Shown piece after piece: positions 34,606 through 43,164 of a stretch of 64,000 nt of DNA (position 1 is its first letter; every line of letters starts with the position of its first letter). The notes beneath the pieces are model-generated. The model was not told where the DNA came from. It ran no database searches and saw only the letters and a program-made list of their open reading frames with translations. The stretch comes from JAOUEA01 sp963734685 (GTDB lineage Bacteria > Actinomycetota > UBA4738 > HRBIN12). The translations under genes and the position numbers were made by a program. The stretch is taken from positions 496,001 through 560,000 of the forward strand of contig CAVTIC010000007.1 in the NCBI GenBank assembly GCA_963734685.1, written 5' to 3'.

Positions 34606-36378
34606 TCAGTCCACCAGGAGCACCGGTCGCCGCCCCCGCACGTCGCTCACCAGCTCGATCGCGTCGGCCCGCGCGAGGTCCTCGACACGGATCGCGGCCT
34701 CTTCGAGCCAGCCTTCCTCCAGGGCCACCTCCCGTCCGACGCCGGGCAGCAGCCCGGCGTCGAGCGGTGGGGTCAGCCAGCGCCCGTCGATCGAGACGGC
34801 CACGTTCGCGATCGTGGCCTCGGTGATCTCCCCTCGGTCGTTCACGAGCAGCACCTCGTCGGCGTCGGGATGGCGGGCCCGCGCTTCCTCGTAGACGCTC
34901 CGAAGACTGTTCTTGTGGAACATCATCGGATCCGCGTGGTCGACCGGATGGCCACGATCGATCGCGACGCGAACGGGCTCTGGCGATGTGACGAGTGCGG
35001 TCGCGCCGACGTCGACCCGCCCCTGGCGGTCGACCGACACCCTGAGCCGCGCGGGCCGGTCGGGGAAGCGGTCCGCCGCCCGCTCGAGGGCGTTCACCAC
35101 GGCGAGCTCGTCGATCGCGAACCCGAAGTACGCGCTCGAGTCGCGCAGGCGCGTGAGGTGTCGGCCGAGGTGACGGAACCCTTCCCCAGGGTCGTGCCTG
35201 AGGGTCTCGTACAGCTCGAACCTCGGGCGTCTGGCGGTGAGCACACCGGCCTTAGCCACCGTCTCGTCGTACTCGGCTTGGGCGCTCGAATCCCACGTGA
35301 TGCCGCCGCCCACCCCGTACTCGGCGGTGCGGCTCTCGGCGTCGAGCACGACGGTGCGGATCGGGACGTTGAATCGAGCCGCGGGCGCGTCCGACCCTTG
35401 GGGGGCGAGGAAACCGACCGCCCCGCAGTACACGCCCCTCGGGGAGTCTTCGAGCTCGGCGATGATCTGCATCGTGCGCACCTTGGGCGCCCCGGTGACC
35501 GAGCCGCACGGGAAGAGTGCCCGGAAGACGTCCACGAGCGACGTTCCTGCTGCCAGTTCGGCAGAGACCGTCGACGTCAGCTGCCAGACGGTCTCGTAAC
35601 GCTCCAGATCGAACACGTCGCTCCAGCTCACCGACCCCGTGCGCGCGACCCGACCCATATCGTTGCGAAGCAGGTCGACGATCATCGCGTTCTCGGCGCG
35701 GTCCTTCACCGACCCGCGCAGGCTCGCCGCCACGGCCTCGTCCTCGGCCGACCAGCGCCCCCGGCCGGCCGTGCCCTTCATCGGCTTCGTCGTGATGCGA
35801 CCGTCGTCGATGCGGAAGAACAGTTCCGGCGAGGCCGAGATCACCCGATGGCGCCCGAGGTTGAGGAACGCGGCGTAGGCGCCTCGTTGCGCGTAGCAGA
35901 GGTCCCTGTACAGCCCCCGCTCGTCGCCCTCGACCCGCGAGCGGAGCCGCAGCGTGTGGTTCACCTGGTACGAGTCGCCCGCCGCGATGTGCTCGTGGAT
36001 CCGAGCGATCGCCGCGTCGTACGAGTCCCTGTCGACCGACGGACGCCAGAGGCCTGCGCTGCTTCGAGCGCTCCCGTCCTGAGGCTCCGGCAACACCGTG
36101 CGTTCGCGGTCCTCGAACATCGCGAACCACGCGAGCGGCAACCGAGCGAACGGATCGTCCGGCGACCGTCTGCGCACGCGCATCGCCGGATCGAGGCCCG
36201 GCGCAGCTTCGTAGGCGACGAACCCCGCGACCCACATCCCGCGGGCAGCGGCGCCCTCAGCGGCGGCGATCGTGCCGGCCACCTCGTCGAGACGGAGGGC
36301 CTCGAGCACGCCGACGGGGCCGATGAGCCGGAACGAGTCCGACGCCCCCGTCAGGTCATCGAAGCGGGCCTCGATCAT
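34606..36378 (-). CDS. pabBC: Aminodeoxychorismate synthase component I fused to aminodeoxychorismate lyase
   Basis: A 590-residue bifunctional enzyme for p-aminobenzoate, the folate precursor. The first 380 or so residues are the PabB chorismate-binding domain: MKGTAGRGR (catalytic Lys), SVKDRAENAMIVDLLRNDMGR, VWQLTSTV and GSVTGAPKVRTMQII. The remainder is a class IV aminotransferase (PabC) with the PLP Lys in MFHKNSLRSVYEE and EVLLVNDRGEITEATIANV. No pabA glutamine amidotransferase is nearby. The ATG at 36378 follows a TATCGT box (minus strand, 36385-36390), overlapping the promoter of divergent mnmA. Confidence 0.93.
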   Translation of the reverse strand: MIEARFDDLTGASDSFRLIGPVGVLEALRLDEVAGTIAAAEGAAARGMWVAGFVAYEAAPGLDPAMRVRRRSPDDPFARLPLAWFAMFEDRERTVLPEPQDGSARSSAGLWRPSVDRDSYDAAIARIHEHIAAGDSYQVNHTLRLRSRVEGDERGLYRDLCYAQRGAYAAFLNLGRHRVISASPELFFRIDDGRITTKPMKGTAGRGRWSAEDEAVAASLRGSVKDRAENAMIVDLLRNDMGRVARTGSVSWSDVFDLERYETVWQLTSTVSAELAAGTSLVDVFRALFPCGSVTGAPKVRTMQIIAELEDSPRGVYCGAVGFLAPQGSDAPAARFNVPIRTVVLDAESRTAEYGVGGGITWDSSAQAEYDETVAKAGVLTARRPRFELYETLRHDPGEGFRHLGRHLTRLRDSSAYFGFAIDELAVVNALERAADRFPDRPARLRVSVDRQGRVDVGATALVTSPEPVRVAIDRGHPVDHADPMMFHKNSLRSVYEEARARHPDADEVLLVNDRGEITEATIANVAVSIDGRWLTPPLDAGLLPGVGREVALEEGWLEEAAIRVEDLARADAIELVSDVRGRRPVLLVD

Positions 36379-36384
36379 GCCGGA

Positions 36385-36394
36385 ACGATAGCCT
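36385..36394. promoter_or_regulatory. Overlapping divergent -10 boxes of pabBC and mnmA
   Basis: TATCGT on the minus strand (36385-36390) lies six bases from the pabBC ATG; TAGCCT on the plus strand (36389-36394) lies seven bases from the mnmA ATG. The two boxes share two base pairs, and only 23 bases separate the start codons. RNA polymerase could not occupy both at once. Confidence 0.5.
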
Positions 36395-36401
36395 TGACCG
36401 C

Positions 36402-37484
36402 ATGACGTCGAAGGGTTCCGTGCTGGTCGCGATGTCGGGCGGGGTGGACTCGTCGGTCGCGGCCTGCCTGCTCCACGAGCAGGGCTACGAGGTGCTCGGG
36501 TCGCACATGCGGCTCGTGCATCTCGACGGCGTCGAGCACGGCTGCTGTGGTCCGACGGCACGCGCCGACGCCGATCTGGTCGCGCGCGTCGGCGGGTTCC
36601 CATTCGAGATCGCGGAGATGACCGCCGCGTTCGAACAGCGCGTGATCGCGGATTTCGTCGAGGAGCTCGACGCGGGGCGTACGCCGAACCCGTGCGCGCG
36701 GTGCAACGGTGAGATCAAGTTCGGGGCGTTCCTGCGCCGCGCGGACGAGCTGGGGATCGACATGGTGGCTACGGGCCACTACGTGCGGAACGAACTCGGC
36801 GACGACGGCCTGTGGCATCTGCGGCGGGGTGCCGACCGCGCCAAGGACCAGACCTACATGCTGCACATGCTCGGTCAGGCGCAGCTCGCGAGATCGTTGT
36901 TCCCGGTGGGGGGTTTGACGAAGGCCGAGACGAGGGCGAACGCCGAGCGTTTCGGGCTGCCCGTCGCGAGCAAGCCGGACTCCCAGGAGCTGTGCTTCGC
37001 GCCGAGCGGCGATGCCGGAGGGTTCGTCCGGTCGCAGGCGCCTGCGCTCGTGCACCCGGGGGGCGAGGTCGTCGGTCCCGACGGCCGTGTGCTCGGTCGG
37101 CACGACGGGACGTTCGGATTCACGGTCGGCCAACGGCGCGGCCTCGGTGTGGCGCTCGGGCAGCCCGCGTACGTGCTCGAGGTCGACGCAGCGCGCAACC
37201 GCGTCGTGGTCGGGCCCGGCGAGCTGCTGTCGCGCCAGGGACTCGAGGCCGATCGGGCGTCGTGGGTCGGCGGGGACCCCTCTTCCGGAGGGCCGTTCGA
37301 GGCGGAGGTGCGGGTGCGCTACCGCGGTGACGACGTTCCCGCCGTGATCGAGCCGACCGGAGCCGCGACGTTCACGGCGACGTTCCGGTCGCCGCAGCGT
37401 GCGATCGCCCCCGGCCAGAGCGCCGTGATCTATCGCGGCGACGAGGTGCTCGGGGGCGGTCGCATCGTCTCGACGTTCCGTTGA
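36402..37484 (+). CDS. mnmA: tRNA-specific 2-thiouridylase
   Basis: MnmA makes s2U34 in Lys, Glu and Gln tRNAs using ATP and sulfur carried from a desulfurase. The 360-residue protein has the PP-loop SGGVDSSVAACLL, the first catalytic Cys in TPNPCARCNGEIKFG, the tRNA-binding region ATGHYVRN and DQTYMLHML, and the second Cys in SQELCFAP. The C-terminal beta domain follows (FTVGQRRGLGVA). Complete and typical. Confidence 0.96.
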   Translation: MTSKGSVLVAMSGGVDSSVAACLLHEQGYEVLGSHMRLVHLDGVEHGCCGPTARADADLVARVGGFPFEIAEMTAAFEQRVIADFVEELDAGRTPNPCARCNGEIKFGAFLRRADELGIDMVATGHYVRNELGDDGLWHLRRGADRAKDQTYMLHMLGQAQLARSLFPVGGLTKAETRANAERFGLPVASKPDSQELCFAPSGDAGGFVRSQAPALVHPGGEVVGPDGRVLGRHDGTFGFTVGQRRGLGVALGQPAYVLEVDAARNRVVVGPGELLSRQGLEADRASWVGGDPSSGGPFEAEVRVRYRGDDVPAVIEPTGAATFTATFRSPQRAIAPGQSAVIYRGDEVLGGGRIVSTFR

Positions 37485-37543
37485 GAGGCCCGCCGGCTCG
37501 GACCCGATTTCCGAGGGCTCTCCGGTCCGTCGGTCGGGGTCGC

Positions 37544-37549
37544 TATCAT
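37544..37549 (+). promoter_or_regulatory. -10 box before the ApbE-like gene
   Basis: TATCAT lies 37 bases before the GTG at 37587, with CGGAG ahead of the start codon. This would give a short leader of about 30 bases. No convincing -35 box is visible. Confidence 0.35.
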
Positions 37550-37586
37550 CGGGTTCCGACCGTGCCCGACTTCCTCCGGAGACCGT

Positions 37587-38267
37587 GTGAAGCTGCTCAG
37601 GCGCCGAGCCAAGAGCTTCGAGATCCAGGTGCAGGACCTGGTGCTGCACATCTCCGCCCCCGAGGACTACGCGGAGGAGTCGCGTGCCGCCGCGCTCAGC
37701 TTCTGGGAACAGCTGCAGTCCTACGCGTTGCGCTACCCGACCTTCCGGCAGAGCAAGCGTCCGCTCGATCGCATCACCGCCGATGCGCCCGACATCGTGA
37801 AGGAGATGGTGCACGCGGCGACGAGCGCGGGCGTCGGGCCGATGTTCACGTTCCGGGGCGCCGTGGTCGACCAGGTCGGCCGGTTCCTCGCCGAGCAGTT
37901 GCACGAGCTCACCGTCGCGTGTGACGGCGACTACTTCATCCGCTCGCGCAAGCGCATGAAGCTGGCGGTGAAGCGGCACGGGGGCGAGCCGATCACCGTG
38001 GCGCTGTCCCCGTCGCAGCCCGGCGTCGGCGTCTCGACCACGCTCGGGCGAGGACGCGGCGGCGGTGGGCCCGACGGGCTGGCGGTCATCGCCGACACGT
38101 GCATGCTCGCCGACGCAGCCGCCGCGGGCGTGCAGGCCGTGCTCGGCAAGCCCGACGGGTTCCGACAGGCGCTGCACTACCTGCGACAGGTTCCCGGGGT
38201 GCACGGCGGGGTGATCGTCGCCGGCATCGAGGTCGGCCTCGCCGGCGGCGTGGAGATCGCGGCGTGA
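37587..38267 (+). CDS. UPF0280 (ApbE-like) family protein
   Basis: A 226-residue protein resembling the UPF0280 group of the ApbE/T-fold superfamily. Features include FVEQLQSY-type N-terminal helix, VGPMFTFRGAVVDQVGRFLAEQL, and VIADTCMLADAAAAGVQAVLG. ApbE proteins transfer FMN to target proteins, but this family has not been proven to do so. Its stop overlaps the GTG of ligA, although no functional tie to ligase is known. Confidence 0.75.
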   Translation: MKLLRRRAKSFEIQVQDLVLHISAPEDYAEESRAAALSFWEQLQSYALRYPTFRQSKRPLDRITADAPDIVKEMVHAATSAGVGPMFTFRGAVVDQVGRFLAEQLHELTVACDGDYFIRSRKRMKLAVKRHGGEPITVALSPSQPGVGVSTTLGRGRGGGGPDGLAVIADTCMLADAAAAGVQAVLGKPDGFRQALHYLRQVPGVHGGVIVAGIEVGLAGGVEIAA

Positions 38268-40321
38268 GCCCACGAGCGAAGGCGGCGGAGACGGTCCGCG
38301 CTCCCGATGAGCGCGAGCGCGCGGAAGCGAAGCTGCGCGTCGAGGAGCTCCGTGCCGAGATCGATCACCATCGCTATCGCTATCACGTGCTCGACGATCC
38401 AGAGGTGGCCGACGCCGAGTACGACGAGTTGATGGCCGAGCTCAGGGTCCTCGAGGATCGGTTCCCCGAGCTTCAGACGTCCGACTCGCCGACCGTCACG
38501 GTGGGCGGCGCGCCCGCCGACCTGTTCGCGCCGGTGAACCACCGTGCACCGATGCTCTCGCTCGACAACGCGTTCAGCTTCGAGGAGCTCGACGCCTGGG
38601 CGGCCAGGGTCGAGCGGATCGTCGGCGACGAAGCGCGCTACGCGTGCGAGCTGAAGATCGACGGGGTCGCGTGCGCCCTCACGTACGAGCGAGGCCGGCT
38701 CGTGCAGGCCGCGACCCGCGGCGACGGCCGCGTGGGCGAGGACATCACGGCGAACGTCCGCACGGTGCCGGGCGTGCCGCGCACGCTCGCCGTCGACGAT
38801 CCGCCTGCGATCGTCGAGATCCGGGGCGAGATGTACTTCCCGGTGAGCGCGTTCGAGGAGCTGAACCGGCGGCTGCTCGATGCCGGCGGCAAGGCGTTCG
38901 CGAACCCCCGCAACGCCGCCGCCGGCTCGTTGCGCCAGAAGGACCCGAAGGTGACGGCGTCCCGACCGCTCCATCTGTGGGTGCACTCCTTCGGGGCCGC
39001 CGAGGGCATCTCGTTCGGATCGCACCTCGGGTTCCTCGACTGGGCGGCGAAGGCGGGCCTTCCCGTGGCGCCGACGACCGAGGCACGTGACTCGATCGAG
39101 GGTGTGAAGGCGTTCCTCGAGCAGTGGGAGGCGAACCGGCATTCGGTCGACTGGGAGATCGATGGCACCGTGATCAAGGTCGACCAGATCGAGCTGCAGC
39201 GCGAGCTGGGCGCCACGAGCCATGCCCCACGGTGGGCGATCGCCTACAAGTTCCCGCCCGAGGAGCGCACGGCGCTGCTGAAGAAGATCGACGTGCACAC
39301 GGGGCGCACGGGCAAGGTCACGCCGTTCGCAGTGCTCGACCCGGTCTTCGTCGGCGGTGTCACGATCACCTACGCCACCCTGCACAACGAGGACGAGGTC
39401 CGTCGCAAGGACGTGCGGCAAGGCGACACCGTGATCGTCCGGCGCGCAGGCGACGTGATCCCGGAGATCGTCGGCCCCGTGCCGTCCAAGCGGAAGAAGG
39501 GCGCCCGCCGCTGGAAGATGCCGGCGGCCTGCCCGTCGTGCGGCACACCGCTCGTGCGGCCCGAGGGCGAGGCCGACTACCGCTGCCCGAACAAGCGCGG
39601 GTGCCCGTCTCAGGGCATCGAGTGGCTGTTCCACTTCTCGGGTCGTGGTGCGATGGACATCGAGCATCTCGGCTACATGACCGTGATGCGGCTGCTCGAG
39701 GCCGGCCTGATCGAGGACCCCGCCGACATCTACGCGCTCGACGCGGAGAAGCTCTCGCAGTTGCCTGGGTTCAAGGACAAGGCGATCTCGAACGTGCTCG
39801 CGCAGGTGGAAGCATCGAAGGACCGTCCGATCTGGCGGCTCTTGGTAGGCCTGAACATCCGGCACGTCGGCACGCACGTCGCGCAGGTCCTCGCGCGCGC
39901 GTTCGGATCGATCGACGCGATCGCCGCGGCCAGCGAGGACGAGATCGACGAGGTGCCCGAGATCGGGCCGGAGATCGCCGCGACCGTGCGCGAGTGGTTC
40001 GACGACGACGAGAACCTCGCGCTCGTGGAGAAGCTGCGGAGGGCCGGGGTGCGTATGGCCGACGAGCGGGTGTCCGACGAGGGCTCCAGGCCGCTCGAGG
40101 GGCAGTCGCTCGTACTGACAGGCGGGCTCGAGGGCATGAGCCGCGAAGAAGCTACCGAGCTCGCGCAGGCCGCGGGTGCCCGCGTGGCCTCGAGCGTCTC
40201 GAAGAAGACGTCGTTCGTGGTCGCCGGCGAGGGGCCGGGCACGAAGCTCGCCAAGGCCGAGTCGCTCGGCGTCGAGGTGATCGACGAGGCCGAGTTCGTG
40301 CGTCGGCTCGGCAGGAGCTAG
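38264..40321 (+). CDS. ligA: NAD-dependent DNA ligase
   Basis: LigA seals nicks in replication and repair using NAD. The 685-residue protein has the Ia domain (HHRYRYHVLDDPEVADAEYD), the adenylation domain with Lys131 in CELKIDGVA, the OB fold (RRAGDVIPEI), the four-Cys zinc finger (CPSCGTP ... CPNKRGCPSQ), the helix-hairpin-helix array and a C-terminal BRCT domain from about residue 610. All parts are present and in order. The GTG start overlaps the preceding stop. Confidence 0.97.
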   Translation: MSPRAKAAETVRAPDERERAEAKLRVEELRAEIDHHRYRYHVLDDPEVADAEYDELMAELRVLEDRFPELQTSDSPTVTVGGAPADLFAPVNHRAPMLSLDNAFSFEELDAWAARVERIVGDEARYACELKIDGVACALTYERGRLVQAATRGDGRVGEDITANVRTVPGVPRTLAVDDPPAIVEIRGEMYFPVSAFEELNRRLLDAGGKAFANPRNAAAGSLRQKDPKVTASRPLHLWVHSFGAAEGISFGSHLGFLDWAAKAGLPVAPTTEARDSIEGVKAFLEQWEANRHSVDWEIDGTVIKVDQIELQRELGATSHAPRWAIAYKFPPEERTALLKKIDVHTGRTGKVTPFAVLDPVFVGGVTITYATLHNEDEVRRKDVRQGDTVIVRRAGDVIPEIVGPVPSKRKKGARRWKMPAACPSCGTPLVRPEGEADYRCPNKRGCPSQGIEWLFHFSGRGAMDIEHLGYMTVMRLLEAGLIEDPADIYALDAEKLSQLPGFKDKAISNVLAQVEASKDRPIWRLLVGLNIRHVGTHVAQVLARAFGSIDAIAAASEDEIDEVPEIGPEIAATVREWFDDDENLALVEKLRRAGVRMADERVSDEGSRPLEGQSLVLTGGLEGMSREEATELAQAAGARVASSVSKKTSFVVAGEGPGTKLAKAESLGVEVIDEAEFVRRLGRS

Positions 40322-40337
40322 CGGCGCCGACTGCCTC

Positions 40338-40355
40338 CGGCGGCCGTGTCCGCCG
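40338..40355 (+). terminator. Weak hairpin after ligA
   Basis: CGGCGG-CCGTGT-CCGCCG gives a six-base-pair GC stem 17 bases after the ligA stop, with no T-run. It is a candidate terminator only. Confidence 0.3.
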
Positions 40356-40414
40356 AGTTCCCGCCGCGGCCCGATACGCCCTGAGCGCTCGTATCCCGTC
40401 CCGGCCGCGAGGGC

Positions 40415-40420
40415 TATAGT
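40415..40420 (+). promoter_or_regulatory. -10 box of the FolD-like gene
   Basis: TATAGT lies 24 bases before the GTG at 40445, with the strong ribosome binding site GGGGAGG in between. This is one of the few leadered starts in the window. Confidence 0.55.
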
Positions 40421-40444
40421 CCGGCCAGACCAGGGGAGGTCCGT

Positions 40445-41371
40445 GTGTCGGCCCACGTGATCGACGGCAACCTGCTCGCGGCTCGCCTCCGCGAGACGAT
40501 CGACGAGGAGCTCCAGGTGCTGCGTATGTCGTCGGTCACCCCAGGGCTCGCCACGATCATGATCGGCGAGTCGCCCGACGCCACCGCGTACGAGCGTCAC
40601 GTTCGGCGGCTCGCCGAAGGGCTCGACTACCACTACGTCTCCGAGCGCCTTCCCTCCGAGGTCGAGCTTCCGGACGTACTGGCGACGATCGGCAAGGTGA
40701 ACGCCGACCCGCGCGTCACCGGCGTGCTCGTGCTGCGTCCGCTCCCGGCACATCTGCCGGAAGCCGTGGTCAACGCCACCGTCGATCCGCGCAAGGACAT
40801 CGAGGGACAACACCCCGAGAACGCCGGTCTGTTGGCGCTCGGCCGCCCCCGATTCGTGCCGTCGACCCCCGCGTCGTGCTTCTACTTGCTCGATTCGTAC
40901 GCGCGCTCGACCGGTATCGACCCCGCCGACTTCTACACGGGGAAGACCCTGGTCGTGGTCGGCCGGTCCACGAGCGTGGGCAAACCCGCGCAGTGGCTCG
41001 GGCTGGAACGGCACGCGACCGTGCTGGCCGCCCATAGCCGCACCGCGGCTTCGGGCCGGCTCGCGGAAGCCACGTCGCAGGCCGACATCTTGATCGTGGC
41101 CGCAGGGCAGCCCGGCCTCGTCACCGGCGACATGGTCGGAGAGGGCGTGATCGCGGTCGATGTCGGGTTCCACACGGTGAACGACCCGGACACGGGGAAG
41201 ACGCGCTTCGTCGGTGACCTCGACTTCGACTCGGTGGCCGCGAAGGCCGAGGCGATCACTCCCGTGCCCGGAGGCGTCGGCCCGATCACCGACGTCTGGC
41301 TGGTCGGGAACACCCTGGTGGCCGCGGCGCTCTCGGTGCAGGTCGAGCCGCGCTTCGGCTCGATCGTCTGA
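40445..41371 (+). CDS. FolD-like protein lacking key catalytic residues
   Basis: A 308-residue relative of FolD (methylenetetrahydrofolate dehydrogenase/cyclohydrolase). The NADP-binding part is good: VVVGRSTSVGKPAQW, ADILIVAAGQPGLV, GVIAVDVGFH and ITPVPGGVGPIT. In the folate site, Tyr49 is kept (E. coli Tyr50), but the catalytic Lys54 is Val53 (YERHVRR), Gln98 is Leu97 (VLVLRPLP) and Asp121 is Glu120 (KDIEGQHP). Cyclohydrolase activity is therefore unlikely. It may be a dehydrogenase-only or repurposed paralog, with a canonical folD elsewhere. Confidence 0.85.
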   Translation: MSAHVIDGNLLAARLRETIDEELQVLRMSSVTPGLATIMIGESPDATAYERHVRRLAEGLDYHYVSERLPSEVELPDVLATIGKVNADPRVTGVLVLRPLPAHLPEAVVNATVDPRKDIEGQHPENAGLLALGRPRFVPSTPASCFYLLDSYARSTGIDPADFYTGKTLVVVGRSTSVGKPAQWLGLERHATVLAAHSRTAASGRLAEATSQADILIVAAGQPGLVTGDMVGEGVIAVDVGFHTVNDPDTGKTRFVGDLDFDSVAAKAEAITPVPGGVGPITDVWLVGNTLVAAALSVQVEPRFGSIV

Positions 41372-41391
41372 GCCGGCGGCGACGGCGCCGC

Positions 41392-41397
41392 TAGACT
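41392..41397 (+). promoter_or_regulatory. -10 box of gatC
   Basis: TAGACT is followed after seven bases by the gatC ATG at 41405. There is no ribosome binding site, so leaderless translation is expected. Confidence 0.5.
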
Positions 41398-41404
41398 GCC
41401 CGCC

Positions 41405-41698
41405 ATGCCCATCGAGATCGACATCGACCATGTCGCGCGGCTCGCACGCGTGTCGCTCACCGACGATGAGAAGGCGCGCATGCGCGACCAGCTCGCCGTG
41501 ATCCTCGAGCACGCGGCGAAGGTGGGGGAGGTGGCCGCCGACGACGTGCCGCCGACCGCCTCGCCGATCCCTCAGGTGAACGTGCTGCGCGACGACGTGC
41601 CGGAGCCGAGCATCTCGCACGACGCGGCACTCGCGAACGCGCCCGCCGAAGCCGACGGGCGGTTCCTCGTGCCGAGGATCGCGGAGACCGGTTCGTGA
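41405..41698 (+). CDS. gatC: Glu-tRNA(Gln)/Asp-tRNA(Asn) amidotransferase subunit C
   Basis: The 97-residue GatC stabilises the GatA-GatB interface. It opens IDHVARLARVSLTDDEKARM, as usual, and ends DGRFLVPRIAETGS. Its stop overlaps the gatA GTG. The presence of GatCAB implies that Gln-tRNA or Asn-tRNA is formed by the two-step pathway. Confidence 0.93.
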   Translation: MPIEIDIDHVARLARVSLTDDEKARMRDQLAVILEHAAKVGEVAADDVPPTASPIPQVNVLRDDVPEPSISHDAALANAPAEADGRFLVPRIAETGS

Positions 41699-43164
41699 CG
41701 GAGCTCTGCGACCTCACCGGTCAGGACCTGGCGTCGAGGCTCCGCGGAGGCGAGATCACGGCCGTCGAGCTCGCGGAGTCGTCCCTCGGCCGGCGCGAGG
41801 CGCTCGACGGCCGCGTCGGGGCGTTCCTGACCCCGACGCCGGAGGTCGCGTTGGAGCGGGCGTCCGAGCTCGACACGTACCTCGCCACGGGCGCTCCGCA
41901 GTCCGGCGTCGCCGGTATCCCGCTGGCGCTGAAGGACGTGTTCACGACGAGGGGCATCCGCACCACCTGCGGCTCGAAGATCCTCGAGACCTACGTGCCC
42001 CCCTACGACGCGACCGCGTGGACCCGCCTGTCGGGTGCGGGCAGCACCCTCGTGGGGAAGACGAACTGCGACGAGTTCGCGATGGGCTCGTCGAACGAGA
42101 ACTCGGCCTTCGGGCCGGTGCACAACCCGTGGAACCTGGACATGGTGCCCGGTGGGTCGAGCGGAGGCAGCGCCGCGGCGGTCGCGAGCGGCATGGCCGT
42201 GTGGGCCCTCGGCACCGATACCGGCGGCTCCGTGCGGCAGCCGGCCGCGCTCACCGGCACGGTGGGCCTGAAGCCCACCTACGGGCGGATCAGCCGTTAC
42301 GGTCTGATCGCGTTCGCCTCCTCGCTCGACACCGTCGGCACGTTCACGCGCAGCGTGCGCGACGCCGCGACGCTCCTCGGCGTGCTCGCGGGGCGGGACC
42401 ATCGCGACGCCACGAGCCTCGGCGCCGAGGTGCCCGACTACGCTGATCGGCTCGAGGAGGGCGTCGCCGGCCTGCGGGTCGGGGTGCTCGCCGAAGCGTT
42501 CGGCCAGGGCGTCGAACCCGACGTCGCCGCATCGGTACGGGACGCCTGCGACCGGCTGTCGGCGCTCGGTGCCGGCGTGGACGAGGCGACGCTTCCGCAT
42601 GCGGAATACGCCTTGAGTGCCTACTACCTGATCGCGCCGAGCGAGGCGTCGTCGAACCTCGCCCGCTACGACGGCGTGCGCTACGGGCTGCGGGTCGAAG
42701 GCGACGACTCGATCGAGATGATGTTTCGCACGCGAGGCGCCGGGTTCGGGCCAGAGGTCAAGCGACGGATCATGCTGGGTACCTACGCATTGTCGGCCGG
42801 GTACTACGAGGCCTACTACGGCCAGGCCCAGAAGGTGCGCACGCTGATCCTGCGCGACTACGCCGCCGCGTTCGATCGCTTCGACGTGCTGGTCTCGCCG
42901 ACGTCGCCGACGACGGCATTCCCGATCGGGGCGAAGGCCGACGACCCGATGGCGATGTACCTGAACGACATCTTCACGATCCCGGCCAATCTCGGCGGGG
43001 TCCCGGCGATGAGCGTGCCGTGCGGCCTCGATGCCGCAGGGCTGCCGATAGGTGTGCAGCTGACAGCGCCCGCCCTCGAGGAAGCGAGGCTGTTCGGCGC
43101 CGCAGCCGCCCTAGAGCACGATCTCGGGCTCGACCTCCGGCCCCCGCTGCTCGCCGGCATCTGA
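41695..43164 (+). CDS. gatA: Glu-tRNA(Gln)/Asp-tRNA(Asn) amidotransferase subunit A
   Basis: The 489-residue amidase that releases ammonia from glutamine for transamidation. The Ser-cisSer-Lys triad is visible: Lys in LALKDVFTTRG, Ser in GGSSGGSAAAVA and the nucleophile in DTGGSVRQPAAL. GLKPTYGRISRYGL follows. The 3' end overlaps the convergent transporter gene by 54 bases. gatB is about 1 kb downstream rather than adjacent. Confidence 0.96.
   Translation: MTELCDLTGQDLASRLRGGEITAVELAESSLGRREALDGRVGAFLTPTPEVALERASELDTYLATGAPQSGVAGIPLALKDVFTTRGIRTTCGSKILETYVPPYDATAWTRLSGAGSTLVGKTNCDEFAMGSSNENSAFGPVHNPWNLDMVPGGSSGGSAAAVASGMAVWALGTDTGGSVRQPAALTGTVGLKPTYGRISRYGLIAFASSLDTVGTFTRSVRDAATLLGVLAGRDHRDATSLGAEVPDYADRLEEGVAGLRVGVLAEAFGQGVEPDVAASVRDACDRLSALGAGVDEATLPHAEYALSAYYLIAPSEASSNLARYDGVRYGLRVEGDDSIEMMFRTRGAGFGPEVKRRIMLGTYALSAGYYEAYYGQAQKVRTLILRDYAAAFDRFDVLVSPTSPTTAFPIGAKADDPMAMYLNDIFTIPANLGGVPAMSVPCGLDAAGLPIGVQLTAPALEEARLFGAAAALEHDLGLDLRPPLLAGI

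Noticed and set aside
34870..36405. A 511-codon plus-strand frame opposite pabBC
   Set aside because: It has no recognisable motif and mirrors the conserved pabBC protein; it is a GC-driven shadow.
38177..41620. A 1147-codon open frame on the minus strand
   Set aside because: It is antisense to ligA, the folD-like gene and gatC, which have clear motifs. Long antisense frames are expected at this GC content.
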